From Mesorhizobium helmanticense (GTDB lineage Bacteria > Pseudomonadota > Alphaproteobacteria > Rhizobiales > Rhizobiaceae), in contig NZ_PZJX01000029.1 in NCBI RefSeq assembly GCF_003034915.1, positions 124,001-188,000 of the forward strand: 64,000 bases of DNA, given 5' to 3'. Below the pieces are notes generated by a model, which was not told the DNA's origin, made no database searches, and saw nothing but the letters and a program-made list of their open reading frames with translations. The number at the start of each line of letters is the position of its first letter. The stretch's first letter is position 1. Shown here one piece after another: positions 1 through 7,813 of this stretch. The position numbers were made by a program, and so were the translations under genes.

Positions 1-1219
1 CCTTCGTCTGGTGCGGATAGAAGCGTGCATAGTCGATGGCGTGATGATCGATCGCCGTGCGGCCGTCCGTCATCCAGTCGGCGATCAGCTTGCCCATACC
101 GGGGCCGTCCTTGACCCATATGGCGACGGCATACCACAGGCCCCGCACCTTCTGGCTCTCGCCCATGGACGGGCCGCCATCGGCCGTCACCTGCAGCAGG
201 CCGTTGAAGGAATGGCTCTCATTGTAGCCGAGTTCGCCCAGGATCGGCGTCAGCTCCATGGCGCGTTCGAGCGGCGCCAGGATCTGCTCCATGTCGAGGT
301 CGCGCTGCGAGGGCGAAAGCCGCGCCTGGTCCTTTTCCAGCAGGTCGCGCGGATGGCAAAGGCGCGGATTGGTCTCTTCGTAATAGCCCCACTCGATCTG
401 CCCGCCCTCGGCGGTCTTGGGATCGCCGGTGTCGCGCATATAGGCCGAATTGCCCTGGTCGCGCAGCAGCGGCCAGCCGATTTCCTTGCCGGTGCCGGCG
501 AATTCGGTATACGGGCCGAAGAAGGTCAGCGGATGGTCGATCGGCATCACCGGCAGATCCTCGCCAACCATCTCGGCGGTCAATCGGCCCCATATGCCCG
601 TGCAGACCACGACATGGTCGGCCATGATTGTGCCACGGTCGGTCACGACGCCCCTGATGCGGCCGTCCTCGACGATGAGCGACCTCGCCGGCGTGTTGGC
701 GAATGATTTGAGCTTGCCGGTGGCTTCCGCCTGGTCGACCAGCTTGCCGGCGACGGTCTGCGAGCGCGGGATGACCAGGCCGGCATCGGGATCCCACAGG
801 CCGCCCTGCACCATCTCTTCTTCGATCAGCGGGAATTTCTGCTTGATCTCGGCCGGCTCGATCAGCCGGGCGCGTGTGCCAAAAGCCTTTGCCGAGGCGA
901 TCTTGCGCTTGATCTCTTCCATGCGGCTGTCGTCGCCGACACGTGCGACTTCGAGCCCGCCGATGCGCGCGTAATGGCCCATCTTCTCGTAGAAGTCGAT
1001 GGAGTAGAGCGTCGTCCAGCAGGACAGGAAATCATGGCTGGTCGTGTAGCAGAAGTCCGAAGCGTGCGCCGTCGAGCCGATGTCGGTCGGAATGCCTGAC
1101 TTGTCGATGCCGACGATATCGGTCCAGCCGCGTTCGATCAAATGATGGGCAACCGACGCGCCGACAATGCCGCCCAGCCCGATAATGACGACCTTCGCCT
1201 TTTCCGGAAATCCTGCCAT
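1..1219 (-). CDS. FAD-dependent dimethylglycine/sarcosine dehydrogenase-like protein (N-terminal part, cut by window edge)
   Basis: Reading the minus strand from the ATG at 1219 gives an open frame of about 406 codons that leaves the window without a stop. The N-terminus has a dinucleotide-binding motif (KVVIIGLGGIVGAS) followed by GSTAHAS, the place where DMGDH/SarDH enzymes carry the histidine that binds FAD covalently. This family oxidatively removes N-methyl groups from dimethylglycine or sarcosine and usually has a C-terminal GcvT folate domain, which would lie outside the window. It resembles the products starting at 20874 and 25401. The exact substrate cannot be read from the sequence. 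Confidence 0.85.
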   Translation of the reverse strand, partial: MAGFPEKAKVVIIGLGGIVGASVAHHLIERGWTDIVGIDKSGIPTDIGSTAHASDFCYTTSHDFLSCWTTLYSIDFYEKMGHYARIGGLEVARVGDDSRMEEIKRKIASAKAFGTRARLIEPAEIKQKFPLIEEEMVQGGLWDPDAGLVIPRSQTVAGKLVDQAEATGKLKSFANTPARSLIVEDGRIRGVVTDRGTIMADHVVVCTGIWGRLTAEMVGEDLPVMPIDHPLTFFGPYTEFAGTGKEIGWPLLRDQGNSAYMRDTGDPKTAEGGQIEWGYYEETNPRLCHPRDLLEKDQARLSPSQRDLDMEQILAPLERAMELTPILGELGYNESHSFNGLLQVTADGGPSMGESQKVRGLWYAVAIWVKDGPGMGKLIADWMTDGRTAIDHHAIDYARFYPHQTK

Positions 1220-1379
1220 TGCCCGCGACTCCAAAGTGGTAAAGCGGGCACCCGGCGCCCGTTTGATCGGCGCACAATATGCAGGCGACGGCCATCCCGC
1301 TACCGCCTGTTTGCGACACGCTGCAGGTGCGGCGCGACCCGATAAAGTCAGATGCCTTCGAGGGGCGCGGAGCTATCCC

Positions 1380-2138
1380 TCAGGCGAAGGCCCAGATGTC
1401 CTCGGCCTGGAAGCCGACCTGGTAGCCGGCGGTCTTCAGCTTGACCACGACCTGGCCGATCTCAGTCGCCGGCAGCGCACCGACCTCGACCTTGATCATG
1501 CCTGGACGGTAGCGCTGGAGATCGAGCTGCTCGAAGACGATCCAGTCGGCCCCTTCGCAATCGACGAGGAAGGCATCAATATGGGTGATGCCGTTGCGGT
1601 CGAGCAGTGTCTGCAAAGTCTCCGACGGCACTTCTATGTCCCTGAGATGCGGCGCGAACTTGTTGAAGTTGGCATCGGCCTCGCCCCAGGCATTCTTGCC
1701 CGACATCAAATTGGTGTCGGTCACCGACGAACAGCCGATGAACTCGATCGGCAACGTGCCGGCCTCGAGTGCCGCGGCATCGAAAGTGTGGACGGTGATC
1801 GTCCCCTTGGTCCTGGTCACCGCGACTGGTTCGATGGTGAAGCGCTCAGTGTCCGGGTAATTGGCACGCAGCCGCTTCTGGTTGTACGGGATCGGCTCGA
1901 CCAGCATGGCGCGAGCGCGCGGGATGCGGTGCAGCCAGGGCGTCACGTCATCGAACAGCGCGCCATCGCAGGCGCCGACATTGACCATCTGGAACGGCCT
2001 TTTTGCTCCACCGAGGCGCGCTTTAAGCGCGGCCTTCGCCAGGAACTTCGTGCCGCGCAGCGACGGCCCGCGGTCGAGGACGCCGGTGGGAAGACCGAGC
2101 GACAGGGCGATGCGCGCCAGGCTGGAAACGGAACTCAT
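1380..2138 (-). CDS. FkbM-family methyltransferase
   Basis: 252-residue SAM-dependent methyltransferase of the FkbM type, which methylates hydroxyls on sugars or lipids. The SAM-binding motif is VNVGACDG (residues 52-59), and FLVDCEGADW (about 190-199) is the typical FkbM second block. An in-frame start lies 22 codons further upstream, but the ATG at 2138 is preferred because it overlaps the stop of the upstream gene (ATGA) and has a GGAGA ribosome site. It is the last gene of the seven-gene minus-strand cluster, so it may finish a glycan or glycolipid by O-methylation. The acceptor is unknown. Confidence 0.85.
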   Translation of the reverse strand: MSSVSSLARIALSLGLPTGVLDRGPSLRGTKFLAKAALKARLGGAKRPFQMVNVGACDGALFDDVTPWLHRIPRARAMLVEPIPYNQKRLRANYPDTERFTIEPVAVTRTKGTITVHTFDAAALEAGTLPIEFIGCSSVTDTNLMSGKNAWGEADANFNKFAPHLRDIEVPSETLQTLLDRNGITHIDAFLVDCEGADWIVFEQLDLQRYRPGMIKVEVGALPATEIGQVVVKLKTAGYQVGFQAEDIWAFA

Positions 2139-3370
2139 GGCTTGTCTCCAGCGATGACGTGCAATGGCGCGGCGCCGCGCCCTTTGCTGCTCACCGACGC
2201 CCACAACGCCATGAACGGGCCGGCCAGCAGCAGGAAGGGCGGGATCAGGTTGGGAAAGTAGATGCGGGTGTCATGGATCGGGAAGACGGTGAACTTCGCC
2301 AGCACGCCGAGCACGAGCGCCGCAAACAGGATGCCGGCACGACGGCCGAGCCTGAAGCCGGCGCGGCTCGACGCATACCAAGCCGCCAGCGCCAGCACCG
2401 AGACGCCGACCCAACTGTTCAGGCTGATGGCCCGAACCACGGAAGCGGCAAAAGCCTTGAGATAGGCGACAACCGAGAATGGCGGATCGAAGCCGTCCAT
2501 ATTGTAGTGCTGCTCGATCGAGGAGAACCACAGATGCGGCCACCAGCCGGGATGCTGGGCCCAGTGCGAGATGGCGAAATAGGCGACGAGCGATGCGGCA
2601 AAGCCGGCCAGAACGCCCCACGCCTTCTGCCGGAAGGCGATCAGCAACACGGCGAAAATGGCAAGGAAGACGATGTTGTCCGGCCGCGCCATGAAGGCGA
2701 GGAAGAGCAGGATGGCGGTGGCGACGTCGCGACCGCGCACATAGGCAAACAGTCCGCCGAGGAACAGGGCCGAACACAGAAGATCCGGTGTCGAGGCGCG
2801 CGCCGCCTCGCCGAAATCGGCCATGATCAGCACCGCGCCGACGACCGGCGCCAGCGCCAGCGCGCCTTCCGACCGCAGCCAGAGCAGCGCGATCGCGCCG
2901 AACAGCAGCACTGACAACACTGACACCAGCCGCATCGCCTCGACCGGCGACATCACCGAACTCATGGTGGACAGAATCTCGGCGTAGAGGAACTTGATCC
3001 GGTACATGCCGAGCAGTGAGTGAAAGTCGGCGGCATTCCCGGCCATATGACTGCGGAAGCCGCCGCCATCGTCGGTCAGCGTCTTGTAGTCGCCCGCCGA
3101 CACATCGGCCTTGACGGTACCATAGGCATAATCATGCAGCGCCTGCGCATCGGGATAGGTGCCTTCCTCGGCGATCGCGAGATAGGGCAGCATGTCCCAA
3201 TTGGCGTCGGGCATGAACCATGCCGTCACGGCGGTCAAAAGGATGTAGAGCCCGAAGGCCGCCGCCCCGATGGGTGCTGCCAGGCGCGCATAGGTGCCCT
3301 CGCCCCACGCCAGGCCGGCCTCGGTGAGCCGGTCGAGCAGGCTTGTCGGAGCGGGAGACCTGGTCAGCAT
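2135..3370 (-). CDS. Polytopic membrane protein, GT-C glycosyltransferase-like
   Basis: 411-residue inner-membrane protein with about ten hydrophobic segments. A first hydrophobic segment (about 32-52) is followed by an acidic extracytoplasmic-looking loop with DANWDMLPYLAIAEEGTYPDA (about residues 55-75), the kind of loop that carries catalytic acids in GT-C transferases that use polyprenyl-phosphate sugars. I do not recognise a named family. Its place behind the DprE1-like and UbiA-like genes makes it the best candidate in the cluster for the enzyme that uses the lipid-linked sugar. It is 23 nt downstream of the aminotransferase gene and overlaps the FkbM gene by 4 nt. Function is inferred from topology and context only. 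Confidence 0.7.
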   Translation of the reverse strand: MLTRSPAPTSLLDRLTEAGLAWGEGTYARLAAPIGAAAFGLYILLTAVTAWFMPDANWDMLPYLAIAEEGTYPDAQALHDYAYGTVKADVSAGDYKTLTDDGGGFRSHMAGNAADFHSLLGMYRIKFLYAEILSTMSSVMSPVEAMRLVSVLSVLLFGAIALLWLRSEGALALAPVVGAVLIMADFGEAARASTPDLLCSALFLGGLFAYVRGRDVATAILLFLAFMARPDNIVFLAIFAVLLIAFRQKAWGVLAGFAASLVAYFAISHWAQHPGWWPHLWFSSIEQHYNMDGFDPPFSVVAYLKAFAASVVRAISLNSWVGVSVLALAAWYASSRAGFRLGRRAGILFAALVLGVLAKFTVFPIHDTRIYFPNLIPPFLLLAGPFMALWASVSSKGRGAAPLHVIAGDKP

Positions 3371-3393
3371 CGTTTCGCTCAGCGAACCTCGAC

Positions 3394-4866
3394 TCAGCGG
3401 ACTTGGCTTTTGACGAAGTCCTTCACGATCGACACGATGCCGCGCGACAACAGGCTGTCGAGCGCTTCGATGAAGCGGTCGACATGTTCGCGCTGGCAGA
3501 TCAGCGGTGGTTCGAGACGAATGACGTTGCGGTTGTATTCGGTGAAGGCGACGAGCACGTCATAGTCGCGCAGCAGCAGCGCTCCGACGAAGCCGGACAG
3601 CGAACCCTTCAGCTTGTCGTCGAGCATGCTGACGACGGGACGCAGCACCATCGGCAAGGTCCGCGAAAAGTCGTGGAACTCCAGCCCGACCATAAGACCC
3701 TTGCCGCGCACATCCTTGATGATCTTCGGGTATTTTTCCCTGAGCGCCTGCAGGCGTTGCAGCAGGTAGTCGCCGGTGACGGCGGCATTATCGATCAGCC
3801 CCTCGTCATAGAGCACGTTGAGCGCCTCGATCGAGGTAACGCAGGCCTCGCCCATGCCGCCGAAGGTGGCCATGGCATGGATCATCGCCGTCTTCGGCGT
3901 GCCATAGGCCTTCATGTAGATCTCGCGCCGGGCAATCATCGCGCCGACAGCCGCCTTGCCGCCACCGAGCGACTTGGCCAGCGCCGTCACATCAGGAATG
4001 ACGCCGTAATGCTCGAAGGCATAGAAGCGGCCGGAGCGGCCATAGCCGCACTGCACTTCGTCGGCCACCCACAGCACGCCATACTGGTCGCACAGCGCGC
4101 GCAATTTCTGCCAGTATTGCGCCTCTGCCTGGATGATGCCGCCGCCGCCCTGGATGGTTTCGAGCACGATGACGCCGATCTCGGGATCCGTGCGGAAGGC
4201 GCGCTCGACCGCCTCGATATCGGCGAACGGAATGCGCACCACATTGTCGGCGACCTTGAAGTCGGCGCGGTAGAGCTGGCCGTCAGTGATCGCCAGCACG
4301 CCCTTGGTCTTGCCGTGGAAGGAATTCTCGGCGTAGACGACCTTTGGCCGCTTTGGGCCGGCGGCGCGCTCGGCGAGCTTCACCGCCGCTTCCATGGCCT
4401 CCGAGCCGGACGAGCCCAGAAACACCATGTCGAGATCGCCGGGCGAGCATTTGGCGATATTGTGCGCCAGGGCCGCCGCATATTGCGACATGAAGGCGAT
4501 AGCGATCTCCTGGCGTTTTTCTTCCTGGAATTTGCGGCGCGCCTCGAGAATGCGCGGATGGTTGTGGCCGAAGGCCAGCGAGCCGAAGCCGCCGAAGAAA
4601 TCCAGGATCTTGCGGCCGTTCTGGTCGATATAGAACATGCCTTCGGCGCGCTCGATCTTGATCTTGTGGAAGCCGAGCAGCTTCATGAAGTGCAATTGAC
4701 CGGGATTGAGATGCGCCTTGAACAGGTCGGTCATCCGCGCCAAATCCATTGCCTTGGCCTGTTCGACGCTGATCAGGTCTGGCTTGGCGATAGTGTCCGG
4801 CGACAGCGCCGGTGCGCTCACCACGGTGCGCGCTTTTGTGTGTTCCGGCTTGGCCATCACGGTCAT
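3394..4866 (-). CDS. Class III PLP-dependent aminotransferase
   Basis: 490-residue fold-type I aminotransferase of class III (acetylornithine/GABA/HpnO type). GSSGSEAMEAA (151-161) is the phosphate-binding region, ADEVQCGYGRSG (268-279) carries the cofactor aspartate D269, and AKSLGGGK (297-304) contains the Schiff-base lysine, K298. A long C-terminal insert (about 400-450) is unusual for plain acetylornithine enzymes. The ATG at 4866 has AAGGGAT upstream; M4 is an alternative start. It sits between an SDR epimerase and the GT-C-like gene, so it may add an amino group to a sugar or a lipid headgroup, but the sequence does not fix the substrate. Confidence 0.85.
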   Translation of the reverse strand: MTVMAKPEHTKARTVVSAPALSPDTIAKPDLISVEQAKAMDLARMTDLFKAHLNPGQLHFMKLLGFHKIKIERAEGMFYIDQNGRKILDFFGGFGSLAFGHNHPRILEARRKFQEEKRQEIAIAFMSQYAAALAHNIAKCSPGDLDMVFLGSSGSEAMEAAVKLAERAAGPKRPKVVYAENSFHGKTKGVLAITDGQLYRADFKVADNVVRIPFADIEAVERAFRTDPEIGVIVLETIQGGGGIIQAEAQYWQKLRALCDQYGVLWVADEVQCGYGRSGRFYAFEHYGVIPDVTALAKSLGGGKAAVGAMIARREIYMKAYGTPKTAMIHAMATFGGMGEACVTSIEALNVLYDEGLIDNAAVTGDYLLQRLQALREKYPKIIKDVRGKGLMVGLEFHDFSRTLPMVLRPVVSMLDDKLKGSLSGFVGALLLRDYDVLVAFTEYNRNVIRLEPPLICQREHVDRFIEALDSLLSRGIVSIVKDFVKSQVR

Positions 4867-4896
4867 CTCAAAATATCCCTTGTTCGGCAGGCGCCG

Positions 4897-5904
4897 TTAT
4901 TCGGCGGGCACATGTTTGGCGGCGACGGCATGGCCGTCCTTCTTGGCGCGGTATTCGCTGTAGGCGGCGATCAGCATGTCCTCGTCGCGATATTGCGGCA
5001 CCCAGCCGAGCTGACGCTCGGCCTTGGACACGTCGAGCACGCATTCCTCGTCGGCGATCAGATATTGTTCCGGATCCATGATTGGGAGGTTGAGCAAGTC
5101 GAGCAGGTCGAGCGTGCGCTTGACCGCCCAGCCGGGCGTCGGGATCAGGATCGACTTCGAGCCGGCATGCTTGATCAGGTCGCCGAGCAATTTCTTGACC
5201 GGCGGCGGGTTGAGCGAGCCCAGATTATAGGCCTCATTGGGCACGCCGGCCTTCCAGGCGGCGCGCGCCGCCTCGGCGCAGTCGAACACCGAAATGAACT
5301 GATAGGGATTCCTGCCCGATCCAATCATCGGCACCGGAAAATTCCAGTCGATCAGCTTGAACAGTTTTTCCAGAATGCCGAGGCGGCCGGGGCCGATGAT
5401 GAGGCGCGGGCGAAACAGCGAGATCGACATGCCGCGCTTGCGCCATTCGACGGCCAGTTCCTCGGTCTTCTGCTTCGACCAGCCATATTCGCCGAGCGGC
5501 GCGACCGGATGCTCCTCTGTCATTGGCTGCGTGACCGTGTGGCCGTAGATCATGTCGGTCGTGTAGTGGACGAGCTTCCGCGCGCCGGCTCTGTCCATCG
5601 CCTGCATGATGTGCTCGGCGCCATGGAAATTCACCGGGAAAAAGAACTCGTGCCGCTTGGCCCGCACCTGGATCGGTGACAGCATCTTGGCCGACAGATT
5701 ATAGACCATGTCGTCGGCCTTCAGCCCGACCGAAGCGACCGAGGCCGGATCGGTGACATCGCATTTGACATGGCTGACCGAGCGGTAGTGCGGCAGATCG
5801 CTTTTGGCGATATCGGCGACGACCACCTCCTCGCCATCGCCAAGAAGCTTTGGAGCCAGATGGCGGCCGACGAAACCGTCGCCGCCGAAAATCACATGTC
5901 TCAT
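4897..5904 (-). CDS. NAD-dependent epimerase/dehydratase (extended SDR)
   Basis: 335-residue extended short-chain dehydrogenase. The N-terminal Rossmann motif is GGDGFVGRH (7-15), and the catalytic YxxxK is Y140-K144 (YGWSK). The usual 'DMIYG' strand precedes it. Family members epimerise, dehydrate or reduce nucleotide- or lipid-linked sugars. The start overlaps the stop of the upstream SMR-transporter gene by 4 nt (ATGA), so the two are probably translationally coupled. In this cluster it could supply the keto-reduction partner for the DprE1-like oxidase, although mycobacterial DprE2 is a classical, not an extended, SDR; that role is inference. Confidence 0.88.
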   Translation of the reverse strand: MRHVIFGGDGFVGRHLAPKLLGDGEEVVVADIAKSDLPHYRSVSHVKCDVTDPASVASVGLKADDMVYNLSAKMLSPIQVRAKRHEFFFPVNFHGAEHIMQAMDRAGARKLVHYTTDMIYGHTVTQPMTEEHPVAPLGEYGWSKQKTEELAVEWRKRGMSISLFRPRLIIGPGRLGILEKLFKLIDWNFPVPMIGSGRNPYQFISVFDCAEAARAAWKAGVPNEAYNLGSLNPPPVKKLLGDLIKHAGSKSILIPTPGWAVKRTLDLLDLLNLPIMDPEQYLIADEECVLDVSKAERQLGWVPQYRDEDMLIAAYSEYRAKKDGHAVAAKHVPAE

Positions 5905-6335
5905 CGAACGATCTCGTTTGCGTGAATCTTGTCGGAGGCGATGGAAGCAGTCTGGTCCTCATGCTCTCGACCACTCTGCGCGATCAGCACCGTGCCGACG
6001 CAAATGAAGGCGATGCCGGCGATGCGCCAGGCATTGAGATCTTCTCGGAAGATGAAATAGGCGAAGATTGCAACCGCGACATAGGCAAGGCTGAGGAACG
6101 GATAGGCGAAACTGAGCTCGACCTTGGACAGCACATAGAGGTGCGAGGCCATCGAGATGACGAAGGTGCACAGGCCGAGGAACACCCACGGGCTGAACAC
6201 GATCTGCAGCAGCTTGAGCAGCGGATTGACGCCCTCGAAGGAAACCGGACCGAGCGACATCATGCCTTGCTTCAGCATGAGCTGCGCGGCGGCATTGGTC
6301 ATGACCGTGAACAAAATGAAGACGATATATTTCAT
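5901..6335 (-). CDS. Small four-helix transporter (EamA/SMR, ArnE/F-like)
   Basis: 144 residues with four hydrophobic segments (about 1-18, 45-65, 72-92 and 100-120) and a short charged tail. The size and layout match the small multidrug resistance/EamA half-transporters, which include ArnE and ArnF, the flippase subunits for undecaprenyl-phosphate-aminoarabinose. A lipid-linked sugar flippase is therefore a reasonable guess given the neighbouring UbiA-, DprE1- and GT-C-like genes. A 124-nt gap separates it from the oxidase gene upstream, and it overlaps the epimerase gene downstream by 4 nt. Confidence 0.75.
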   Translation of the reverse strand: MKYIVFILFTVMTNAAAQLMLKQGMMSLGPVSFEGVNPLLKLLQIVFSPWVFLGLCTFVISMASHLYVLSKVELSFAYPFLSLAYVAVAIFAYFIFREDLNAWRIAGIAFICVGTVLIAQSGREHEDQTASIASDKIHANEIVR

Positions 6336-6459
6336 GTTCTTCCTACCAACCCTTCAGGCGTCCTACTACGAATCTGCAAATATTTCGTGAAGTAGTAAGA
6401 ACGTTTCCAGTAAACCTTGAAGTTGTCGATTCGTTAACCACGGATTATTCGAATTTTAG

Positions 6460-7812
6460 CTACTCCGCGGCTTCAGCAGCATCCCGTTGCTCTTCGAGCT
6501 GTTGCGCCGTTCTGGCCCAGAAACTCGACATGAAGGCAGGGTCGCGGATCGCTTCGAGACGCTGCCATTTCGGAAACGAGGCGGCGAAGATGTCGGCGCC
6601 CATGCGGGCGTCCTTGTAAGGATTGACCGCGCCGCCGGCTTCGACGGTGATGCGGTCCAGCTCCTTCAACAGCGCCAGCGTCGCCTTGCCACGGTTGGGA
6701 AAATCCAGCGTCAGCGTGAAACCCGGCCGCGGGAACGACAGCAATGCCGGTGAGCGGACCGTGCCGAAGCGCTTCAGGACCGTGAGGAACGAGCCCTGCC
6801 CGGCTCGCTTGGCCGCCGCAAGCAGATCCGGCACGACCCGGCGCGCGACATTTTCCGGCACCACGCTCTGGTGCTGGAAAAGCCCGTTCGGTCCGTAGAG
6901 GCGGTTCCAATTGCCAACGCCGTCGAGCGGAAAGAAGAAACCTTGATAGCCGACGTGGCGCGGCGCCGTGGACCGGCCTTTCTTCCACCGGTAGGCAGCG
7001 TTGAAAACGGTCAGGAACGGCCGGTTGAGCACGTTGAACGGCGGCTGGAAGGGCACCGAAAAACTGCCGCCGGCCTGCCAGGCCGCATGCGAGCCATGCT
7101 CGGCATGATTGCCGGTGAACAGCAGCCCGCGGCCGCTGCGATGACCGCCGGCAAGCTGGTCGATCCAGGCGACGGCATATTCGTTGGCCATGTCGGCCGC
7201 TTCGGCAAGCTCGAAAAATTCGCCTAGGTTGCGGAAAGGCGTCGCCGTCTCGACGATGTCGAGCGATGGCACCCGCATCAGCCGGATCGATGCGGACAGG
7301 ATCAGGCCGGTCAGCCCCATGCCGCCGATCGTCGCTGCAAACAGCAGTGCATTGTCGGTGGCCGAGCAATGATAGGTTTGCCCGTCGGATCTGAGCAGGG
7401 TCAAGGATTCGACATGGCAGCCGAAGGTGCCGCGCCGGTGATGGTTCTTGCCATGCACATCATTGGCAATGGCGCCGCCGAGCGTGACGAACTGGGTGCC
7501 TGGAACGACCGCCGGAAAGAAGCCATAGGGCGCCGCATGGGCGATGATATCGGACAGAAGTGCGCCGGACTCGGCTTCGATCACGCCGGTTTCGGCATTG
7601 AAGGCGCGGATGCGGGCCAGCGGCCGCATGTCGACAAGCGTGCCCGCTTCATTCTGGCACGAGTCGCCATAGGAGCGGCCGTTGCCGTAGGCGAGCAAGG
7701 CGCCTTTTTTGGCTTTGCGCTGCTTTAGCAGCCCGATGCCGTCACCCGCCGAAATCACACTGGGTGCCGGCGGCGTGGCGAGGCCAAAGCTCTGAAACGT
7801 CTCCACGACCAT
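6460..7812 (-). CDS. FAD-binding oxidase, DprE1-like (decaprenylphosphoryl-ribose 2'-oxidase family)
   Basis: 450-residue FAD-linked oxidase (FAD_binding_4 plus ALO-type C-terminus). YGNGRSYGDSCQN (42-54) matches the DprE1 flavin-binding loop, NDVHGKNHH (117-125) matches its active-site stretch with H120 equivalent to H132 of M. tuberculosis DprE1, and NPYKDAR (397-403) supplies K400, equivalent to K418. In mycobacteria this enzyme oxidises polyprenyl-phosphoryl-ribose at C2' as the first half of epimerisation to arabinose. The position of the benzothiazinone-target cysteine is a threonine (T368). The ATG at 7812 is preferred over an in-frame site 31 codons upstream because the latter lies deep inside the ubiA-like gene; the start is 1 nt beyond that gene's stop. 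Confidence 0.87.
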   Translation of the reverse strand: MVVETFQSFGLATPPAPSVISAGDGIGLLKQRKAKKGALLAYGNGRSYGDSCQNEAGTLVDMRPLARIRAFNAETGVIEAESGALLSDIIAHAAPYGFFPAVVPGTQFVTLGGAIANDVHGKNHHRRGTFGCHVESLTLLRSDGQTYHCSATDNALLFAATIGGMGLTGLILSASIRLMRVPSLDIVETATPFRNLGEFFELAEAADMANEYAVAWIDQLAGGHRSGRGLLFTGNHAEHGSHAAWQAGGSFSVPFQPPFNVLNRPFLTVFNAAYRWKKGRSTAPRHVGYQGFFFPLDGVGNWNRLYGPNGLFQHQSVVPENVARRVVPDLLAAAKRAGQGSFLTVLKRFGTVRSPALLSFPRPGFTLTLDFPNRGKATLALLKELDRITVEAGGAVNPYKDARMGADIFAASFPKWQRLEAIRDPAFMSSFWARTAQQLEEQRDAAEAAE

Positions 7813-7813
7813 G

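Noticed and set aside
3343..5679. A 778-codon open frame on the + strand
   Set aside because: It is antisense to the aminotransferase and epimerase genes, which have complete catalytic motifs. The frame is rich in H, R, D and Q, as expected for the complement of a high-GC gene, and matches no fold.
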